Assembly (NCBI GenBank): GCA_021186555.1
Contig: JAJKFL010000004.1
Coordinates: forward strand, 13,084,779 to 13,148,778
Source: Reticulitermes speratus
Taxonomy: Eukaryota; Arthropoda; Insecta; Blattodea; Rhinotermitidae
Direction: 5' to 3'
DNA length: 64,000 nt
The position numbers and the translations under genes were made by a program. The notes beneath the pieces are model-generated. The model worked only from the letters and a program-made list of their open reading frames with translations, made no database searches and was not told the DNA's origin. This document shows positions 56,943-64,000 of the stretch, piece by piece. Each line of letters opens with the position of its first letter. The first letter of the stretch is position 1.

Positions 56943-57715
56943 ATACGACTCCTTCTTTTCAATTAAAGTTTATTAAGATCGTATCCCCAAAACGATAAAC
57001 TTTACTCTTCTATCGTTCACAATTATTAATTCAGACACAAACTGTTTATACCGAAGCGCTTCCATTGTTTCATATCCCTTCGTAGTTTCATATAAACTCA
57101 TTACAATGTCGGTTTTGTAATTATTCGCTCTGTTGCACGAGGCCCACACAAAATACTGCGGTTAGAACGTGGATGATGATGTCAGTACGCTCACAGTTAC
57201 ACAGTTCATTACTGATATATCACTCCATTATAAAGCCACGCCCCCGGCTTTGAAATTATTTGCTCGACGAAACTGTTTAGAACGTTTTGTCCAAACTCAG
57301 GGCCACCCCTTCCTTCCCCGTTATCGAGGTAGTCGGACAATTCACAGGTGCCACACACAACTAGGCGAAATTAATACTAGCCCAATTAGAACAGCCCTTC
57401 CGTTTGTCTAAAACGAAACTAATTAATATGGAGATAAGATAATACGTCGCACGGTTCAAAACTGGTCGTACGGAGTAACAATAGGAGCTGCGTCCCATAC
57501 ATCGCTCCGAGATGGAATCTAAAGAACCGAAACCTCTCCCAACACATCACAAATCGACTCACAAAACACGGTATTTCCGATTTCTAAGAAATCTACAGTG
57601 TGTCCCTTTTATCGTGTCCCTCAGCAAGGCATCCTCATCGCATAGCAAGACTGCGTCCGCCGCCATATACCATGACATCTGCGTGGGCAGAGACATAAGG
57701 GGCACATTATTTTAA
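56943..57715. other. No gene recognised
   Basis: A 67-codon frame at 57512-57715 (SKASSSHSKTASAAIYHDI) has wording I associate loosely with cockroach repeats. No gene supported, and no TM7-type NPWIY motif seen. Confidence 0.4.
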
Positions 57716-57870
57716 GCCCGTTTGGAAATCGAAGGTTCGTAAACTCGTTCACAACAGCCCAGCACTGATCCCTATCATCAGCCACTTAAATACAATTCAC
57801 CTTCACAGTGTATTTTCTACAATTAATTTTAATACTATCCTCCCAGTTCCGCCTAATCTTCTAAGTTGAT
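57716..57870 (-). pseudogene. Reverse transcriptase 3' end, family 1, remnant
   Basis: Retains in order TTGGAAATCGAAGGTTCGTA, ACAACAGCCCAGCACTGATC and TTTTAATACTATCCTCCCAG, matching the 3' part of 5634-5860 with many substitutions. Confidence 0.55.
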
Positions 57871-58583
57871 TACTGTAACTGACTCAACCAGATATCTATT
57901 GCTTCTAAACTTCTTTTCTCTGAAGCACATATTTCAAGGACGTTTCACCATCATCGCACATACTGGCGCCTGACGTCACATGATATGTGCATTCATTTTT
58001 CAAATCTGCTCTTGAAAACAAACATTTTAAATCACGTATAACGTTTTAGGCTATCAATGCGGTGAAAATTCACACCGTGGTCCAAGATAATGCACTTGAT
58101 TCCATAGCTCTAAACATGTGATCTAACCCTGTCATCCTGTTCCTGAGCACAGTGGCAGTCACGGGATGTCCCGGGAATGCAAGCGTCCTATACGATAAAG
58201 CTACCGTGATCGGCGGTATGATAAAAGGAACATCCTGTATTTTGCTTCTGCTGCCTGCTGTGCCACTGGTAACCAACACATTCGTTTTGCAGAATTGCTC
58301 TTCTTCTTCTCCTTCTTTCCCTATTCTCCAATTTCTTTACAATTCATTCTCAAAAGGGTATAGGTATTTTGTGTATATATATATATATATGGGGATATGA
58401 CACCTTGCACTCTGGTAGGTGGGTTCCAGTATTTCAGAGCATCGCATGCCTCCACCTTTAATCCTAAAGATGGCGACTTATGATGCTCTAACATACTGTA
58501 ACCCACGTACCAAACTACACAGTTTCAAAACCAAAAAAAAAACAGTTTGAATTTTTGTCCCTTTTCTTTGCGATTCACTGGTC
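57871..58583. other. No gene recognised; TA microsatellite
   Basis: A (TA)n run at about 58373-58391. Otherwise no feature seen. Confidence 0.4.
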
Positions 58584-59262
58584 AGGCAATGTCACACCCG
58601 AACCAATTCCCCTGTCAGGCAATGTCACACCCGAACCAATTCCCCTGTCAGGCAATGTCACACCCGAACCAATTCCCGTCAGGCAATGTCACACTCGAAC
58701 CAATTCCCGTCAGGCAATGTCACACCCGAACCAATTCCCGTCAGGCAATGTCACACCCGAACCAATTCCCGTCAGGCAATGTCACACCCGAACCAATTCC
58801 CCTGTCAGGCAATGTCACACCCGAACCAATTCCCCTGTCAGGCAATGTCACACCCGAACCAATTCCCCTGTCAGGCAATGTCACACCCGAACCAATTCCC
58901 CTGTCAGGCAATGTCACACCCGAACCAATTCCCCTGTCAGGCAATGTCACACCCGAACCAATTCCCCTGTCAGGCAATGTCACACCCGAACCAATTCCCC
59001 TGTCAGGCAATGTCACACCCGAACCAATTCCCCTGTCAGGCAATGTCACACCCGAACCAATTCCCCTGTCAGGCAATGTCACACCCGAACCAATTCCACT
59101 GTCAGGCAATGTCACACCCGAACCAATTCCCCTGTCAGGCAATGTCACACCCGAACTAATTCCCCTGTCAGGCAATGTCACACCCGAACCAATTCCCGTC
59201 AGGCAATGTCACACCCGAACCAATTCCCGTCAGGCAATGTCACACCCGAACCAATTCACTGG
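58584..59262 (+). repeat. 31/33 bp tandem array, about 21 units
   Basis: Unit CAGGCAATGTCACACCCGAA then CCAATTCCCCTGT (33 bp) or CCAATTCCCGT (31 bp). The 31 bp form is confined to a block near the left (58647-58800) and the last two or three units; the centre is uniform 33 bp. Neither strand's frames (PEPIPLSGNVT, QCHTRTNS) are taken as genes. Confidence 0.95.
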
Positions 59263-59734
59263 CAATGTCATAGCGAAACAATTTCTCGCACTTCTAGGGC
59301 CCTAACAGTTTCAAATTACCCTTCTGTACCCCCGGTATCAAACAACAGCTTGTAAGCAGCCGTAACACATTTATGTGATCGCTAAGCAGTCACAAAAATG
59401 AGCGACAAAGACTTTCTTATTAGCTCTGGCTGACATTGGGTACAAAACATTCATCCACCCTGATTGCAATAGTTACAATGGCAGTCAGCTTTCCCATTAT
59501 GCAGCAGAAGAACTCCATTTCATATGCTTGAAAATTCTGTTTCTAGGAACTTGAGTGAAGTGTCTGTCCTCCCAGGTCCCGACGGCCCACATAAAATCCA
59601 CCTTCATGCAAAGACAAAGACCCCTGTACGGATAGGAAATACGACAGAGGACTGATATGACAAAGGATTATCGATTTTCAAATATGACAATATAGACCAA
59701 TGGCCCGTGAACAGCACAGGGCGCAGTGACAAGA
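59263..59734. other. No gene recognised
   Basis: Unique-looking sequence; no feature seen. Confidence 0.35.
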
Positions 59735-60075
59735 CACCGAATTAACTCCACGGAGCAGAGTTGCTCTTGAGAAGCTAATAGTTGCTCAGCTAGTCATGAA
59801 ATTTCTTCCACGTTATGGCACCTGAAGAACCATTAGTTTGTTCAAAAGAGTCCGCCACTCGAATCCAGACCACACCCTCCCACCTAAGCCCTAGATTTTC
59901 AAGTTATCGCTGTTCTTCAGGTTTCCCAATCAAAACCCTGTATGCATTTCTCTTCTCCCCCTTAGGTGCCACATGTCCCGCCCATCTCATCCTCCTTGAT
60001 TTGATACCCGGAATAATATTTGATGAGGAGTACAAATCACGAAGCTCTTCATTGTGCAGTTTTCTCCAGTTTAAC
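59735..60075 (-). pseudogene. Reverse transcriptase 3' end, family 1, decayed
   Basis: Aligns in order with 5650-6060: TCTTGAGAAGCTAATAG, TCATGAAATTTCTTCCACG, AGTCCGCCACTCGAATCC, ATGTCCCGCCCATCTCATCC and AATAATATTTGATGAGGAG. It carries deletions and stops. The 29 bp array starts directly inside or next to its 5' end. Confidence 0.7.
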
Positions 60076-60089
60076 TGCAAAATAATGAC

Positions 60090-60408
60090 GAAAAGTGCTA
60101 AGCCACCAGTTGTTACTACAAAAGTGCTAAGCCACCAGTTGTTACTACAAAAGTGCTAAGCCACCAGTTGTTACTACAAAAGTGCTAAGCCACCAGTTGT
60201 TACTACAAAAGTGCTAAGCCACCAGTTGTTACTACAAAAGTGCTAAGCCACCAGTTGTTACTACAAAAGTGCTAAGCCACCAGTTGTTACTACAAAAGTG
60301 CTAAGCCACCAGTTGTTACTACAAAAGTGCTAAGCCACCAGTTGTTACTACAAAAGTGCTAAGCCACCAGTTGTTACTACAAAAGTGCTAAGCCACCAGT
60401 TGTTACTG
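60090..60408 (+). repeat. 29 bp tandem array, 11 identical units
   Basis: Unit AAAGTGCTAAGCCACCAGTT then GTTACTACA, with essentially no variation, which suggests a recent expansion. It abuts the reverse transcriptase remnant. Confidence 0.95.
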
Positions 60409-60529
60409 CGTTCTCTGCTCTAGGCAAGTACTCGTATTGCGGCTAAATTTGTGAAACTCACGCAATTGGCGGAATGATGTATGCCTAACCTTGGTTTCAG
60501 GCTTCCGCCGCGATGTTGATGAGATCGGC

Positions 60530-60768
60530 GCTCTTCTGGGATATTACGCGGCGTCATGTGGTAATTGTTTACCGACGTTTCGGGACAATGTGTCGGTCCC
60601 ATCTTCACGGGTCAAGAGTCCGAATAGTAGGCTAAAGAAAGAAAGCCAGCAACATATGTTTCTTTACTATTCGGACTCTTGACCCGTGAAGATGGGACCG
60701 ACACGTTGTCCCGAAACGTCGGTAAACAATTACCACACGACGCCGCACAATATCCCAGAATAGCACAG
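60530..60768. repeat. Foldback repeat, arms about 100 bp
   Basis: Left arm 60530-60630 (CTCTTCTGGGATATTACGCG ... GGTCAAGAGTCCGAATAGTA) and right arm 60664-60768 are inverse copies with few mismatches and a centre of about 33 bp. The inner hairpins read GTGAAGA-T-GGGAC...GTCCC-GAAACGTC on each strand. Same family as 24083-24303. Confidence 0.85.
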
Positions 60769-60959
60769 ATGTAAGCCTACTTCACATGCTCTCCACGCAC
60801 ATGTTTGTTCAGACGCTCACCATCGTAATTTTACGATGCTTCAGTTTTAAAATTAAATAAAGATGTCTGACAGCAGCAAGCTGACAGAACACGCCCACAA
60901 CAAATAAACGTGCATTTTTACTTCTAAATACTCGTATATAAATACGATAAACATATAGC

Positions 60960-61235
60960 AGGAACCGGAATAGCGTAGTCGATGTACTGACTAGGCTACG
61001 GGCTGGATGATCCAGGTTTCGAATCCCGCCAGCGGCAAGAGTCTCTCCACATCACAAAACCCTAGCGCGCACACAGCCTTCTATTCAAAGGACAACGTGG
61101 GCGTTTGCGCCGGGAGAAAATCGGCCAGAGCGTGAGGCTGACCACTCAACTACATCTAGTGCCGAGGTTAAGTATGAGTGGAGCTGTACCTCCCCTCACC
61201 CTATACGCCTTCTGCTTGTGTGACCTTATCGCTTA
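60960..61235 (+). mobile_element. SINE family C, copy with tRNA-like head
   Basis: Head CGGAATAGCGTAGTCGATGT and box B-like GGTTTCGAATCCCG, then GAGAAAATCGGCCAGAGCGT, CTACATCTAGTGCCGAGGTT and GAGTGGAGCTGTACCTC. It shows that family C had a tRNA-derived head, missing from most other copies here. Confidence 0.65.
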
Positions 61236-61369
61236 TCTCACACACACAGAAAAAATTATCCTCTTTGAACCTCCATCATAACCGTTGCAACCGGCGACAG
61301 AGAATTTATCAATTTATAACAGCAGAACTGTCTTAATATGCAGAGCTGGCAACAATGTGACATCACCTC

Positions 61370-61545
61370 AATCGTTAATTCATTGCGCTGTTCGAAATAC
61401 CGCGTTATGTGGGACCTTGTCACAAAGGCATGGTTCGCCTTTGGATTGTGGGTGGAGTATACGGCCTCCAACAGTGAAAAATTATTCGTGGATGGCGGAC
61501 AAGGGGTGGTTCTCCAGCTGCGTGACGAACTAATAACCTGTCATG
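61370..61545 (+). repeat. Dispersed repeat F, copy 2
   Basis: Peptide wording SKYRVMWDLVTKAWFAFGLW and LFVDGGQGVVLQL parallels, in another frame, the copy at 53725-53912. The frame of about 81 codons is open but has no recognised domain. Confidence 0.45.
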
Positions 61546-61597
61546 TGAAAGGAACTAACAGGCTATATATGACGAGATGTTAAACAGAACCTTAGGG

Positions 61598-61634
<37 letters not shown>

Positions 61635-63262
61635 GTCATGGACGAGAAACAAAAATGTTGTAGCGGTAATACCTGAAGAAAAGCAATCACTTGCAGGACA
61701 CAGACATAGATTTGAAGATGCTACAATCTGTCTTTAACGAAGACTGAATTAAGCTGGTTCATAACATGGTCCAGTGGTTTGTACATTGTGCACTGTAGTG
61801 ACTATACGGGTCGTAGAAAGGCCGGAAGTTGTTGACAAGGTTTATCGGCTATCTGCTCCTCAAGGACTCCGCTCCGCTGCAAAGTTGCATTCAAAAGGAA
61901 TCCTGCAAAGTGTGTGTCACAGAGTCCCTCAGGCGATTTTTCCCTCCTTCGACATCAAAGCTTGTTCCGAGCAGCAGTCTGCAACTCCGCCCTTCAGACG
62001 ACCTTGCTACTAAATATTCTTTAATCTCTAGGCGCCAAGGATGTGTGTTTTGTTCTACAGGGAAGTCAAATTTTCAAGCAGCTCTGAAATATAATTTAAC
62101 TTCCCGTTTGCTGCCATTTTACGTAAAATATTCCCTCCGCTATTATTTAGGTGTATACAGAAAACTTCAAGAGGAAATCCGCATATAAATGAAGAGCGTT
62201 CCGCTTTTGCTGCAACGGAAACACAAAAAAAAATTTACAGGCTTCAAAAACGCCCTTCGCAAATACAGAGGCAGTTACTTTCTACATACAAAGTAAAAAC
62301 TGCCACTGCGTTCATTAAAAACGATACTAATATCAGTTTACTTTTCTTCTTTCAATTTTTTACTCCCCTTCCTCTTTCGTTTTCATTCCCCTATTCCTTT
62401 TTTCGCTTTCTCCTTGCATTACTTCCTTCTTCTTCCCGCATTTCTTCCTACCTCTCGATGTTCCATATACATCTCCACGTAATGTTAGTACTCAGCCTAT
62501 ACCAATATCGAATATAGCCGACAAATTTTCTTCAGGGCTATCCAACCGTGTGGCACTCGAGCCACGTCAGGCCCCCGAATGTATCATACTTCGCAGAAGA
62601 TGCATTAAGAAGAACATTACGCAAAGTGTCTAATAAAAACAATACAATTTTGATAAAAGAAAAATATGTTACACATGGATACTGGTGTTAACCAGCATAT
62701 AAATCATTTTCCATCTTATTTCCCTTTTCGCTCACCCTGTATAAATATTTTCGCTCGCCCTGTATATTTATACAGGGTAAGCGAAAATTTCCTGCGCACC
62801 TGTCAGGAGTAGGATATAGGTTACCGTCGAAGTGACCCCACGGACACGTGACATAGGTCTCGTATGCCACCTAAGGTCTGGTTTTGTATGGGACCTCCCA
62901 ACTTCCACCATAGTTCATCGCCGTTCTCACACAGGTGTCGCTCGCCCTTATCTATCATCGTAAACGTGAAGACTTGTTCACACTTGACACATCAAGATAA
63001 ACAGTGTGTGCTCTCTCTTTTGTCACAAGCAAAATTCATTGAATTTTTCAAACTTTGATATATAACGTGGCAATATATTACATTCGATACACGTGCTTTT
63101 GAACCTTATCTGTCCTTCCATTACTCGTGTGCTAGCGCTTCATAGACTCATTAATTTTATGCCAGACATTTATACTGATGAAACGGCAACAAATATGTGG
63201 CCAAGGTACAGTGTAACACCTCAGTGGTTACACTTTAAACATGTATATCGATTGATTTATTG
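61546..63262. other. No gene recognised; microsatellite and pyrimidine-rich part
   Basis: (TA)n at about 61602-61632, and a pyrimidine-rich block at 62338-62465. A short inverted pair (TTTCGCTCGCCCTGTATA at 62749 and TATACAGGGTAAGCGAAAA at 62770) forms a hairpin of about 40 bp. No coding signal. Confidence 0.45.
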
Positions 63263-63300
63263 ATTTATTTATCGACGCTCAACAAGCAAAAAGTGAAATG
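63263..63300 (+). repeat. Short dispersed repeat shared with 8478-8512
   Basis: TTTATCGACGCTCAACAAGC then AAAAAGTGAAATG, the inverse of the wording at 8478-8512. Confidence 0.45.
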
Positions 63301-63504
63301 TATATCGATATTTGCAAAACAATGAACATTAACATTTCAAGAATACGTTTCCTGTGAAATATTCCCACGTCCCTTTTACGAAGGATGTAGCAACTGAACC
63401 GAACATTAGCCCCTTTTCTAACCACCCCTTTCATTAACGACGCCGAACGGCAACAGATGCAGCCAGAACACAACACATGTACATACGTGAATGTAAAGAC
63501 GCAA

Positions 63505-63745
63505 AATTTTTCCCTGTGCAAGCCATAAAGATACATAGCGGGAAATGAGGTATAGCTCCACTCATTATTAATCTCGGCACTAGAATGACATGAGTTGTGA
63601 GCTTCACGCTACGACCACTTTACCTTCGCTGAAAGGATCGCCGGTAACCACTGAACAGGCGGCTGGGTGGACGCCAGATTCTGTCTGCACGATTTGGAGA
63701 AGACGCGGGAATCGAACCCCGGATTTTCCATCCCACAGCCTAGTC
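63505..63745 (-). mobile_element. SINE family C, inverted copy with tRNA-like head
   Basis: Minus strand begins CTGACTAGGCTGTGGGATGG, has box B GGGGTTCGATTCCCGCG, then GGTAAAGTGGTCGTAGCGTG, CATTCTAGTGCCGAGATTAA and GAGTGGAGCTATACCTC. It parallels the copy at 60960. Confidence 0.68.
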
Positions 63746-63769
63746 AGTGTGTAATTATGTTTAGCACAA

Positions 63770-64000
63770 AATTTTTTTTCCTACGGCTCGACAGCCCCTT
63801 GGGGGCTTAGGCCGCCTTATTTTTCGAGGCTTCACGATCACACACTTTTTAGACACACTACACTCGGTAGGACTCCTCTGGACGAGTGATCAGCCCGACG
63901 CAGAGACCTCTACCTGACAATACACAACACTCACAACAGACAGACATCCATGCCCTAGGCGGGATTCGAACCCACGATCCCAGTAAGCAAGCGGCCGTGG
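63770..64000 (-). mobile_element. SINE family A, copy 6, cut by the window end
   Basis: From the tail (GGCTCGACAGCCCCTTGGGG) through the body to box B (GGGATTCGAACCC read inverted) and into the head (CAAGCGGCCGTGG), where the window stops. Confidence 0.9.

Noticed and set aside
58547-59355. Frames of 252 and 266 codons resembling a proline-rich secreted protein
   Set aside because: Translation of the 31/33 bp array; the alternation of frames at 31 bp units shows there is no selection for frame.

Overview
This 64 kb window reads as nuclear DNA of a repeat-rich insect. I see no bacterial-type operons, no rRNA, no free-standing tRNA gene and no long conserved ORF. What it has is intron-split GPCR coding, tRNA-derived SINEs with target-site duplications, pogo, piggyBac-like and Harbinger-like DNA transposons, decayed non-LTR reverse transcriptase tails, and an unusually large set of tandem repeats. 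The peptide read through SINE family A (GGIRTHNPSKRAAEDRRLR) and the reverse transcriptase tail wording are ones I associate with the American cockroach, Periplaneta americana. That is recognition from memory, not a search result, so read it as 'cockroach-like polyneopteran insect'.

The one host gene I can support is on the + strand. Two exons, 40781-40875 and 55555-55820, encode extracellular loop 2 and TM5-TM6 of a vasopressin/oxytocin (inotocin)-type GPCR. They join in phase across a 14,679 bp GT-AG intron, splitting a Trp codon of the family motif RAYVTW. Exons for TM1-TM4 and TM7 are not recognised and probably lie outside the window or across further large introns. The TM6 motif that is normally C-W-x-P reads C-S-A-P, which is odd for this family.

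Layout. 1-12 kb: a decayed 3.1 kb pogo-type transposon (841-3987) with a nested insertion, SINEs, a reverse transcriptase tail, and hammerhead-like stem-loops near 8.3-8.9 kb. 11.7-19.5 kb: an AT-rich array, two oppositely oriented arrays of a 114 bp unit, and a 41 bp array with an internal duplication of about 0.7 kb. 21.6-27.4 kb: SINEs, a 28 bp array (about 62 units) and a 21 bp array (about 67 units). 28.5-38.7 kb: a 60 bp array of about 170 units, partly with base-level noise. 40.8-55.8 kb: the two receptor exons, with seven more minisatellites and a piggyBac-like element filled with about 30 copies of the 114 bp unit in the intron between them. 55.8-64 kb: reverse transcriptase tails, MITE-like elements, 31/33 bp and 29 bp arrays, a foldback repeat and SINEs.

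Most long reading frames here, including frames of 490-635 codons, are translations of stop-free tandem repeats and I do not call them genes. Unit lengths, target-site duplications and splice phases were counted by eye from the sequence; family names are from knowledge; functional statements are inference.
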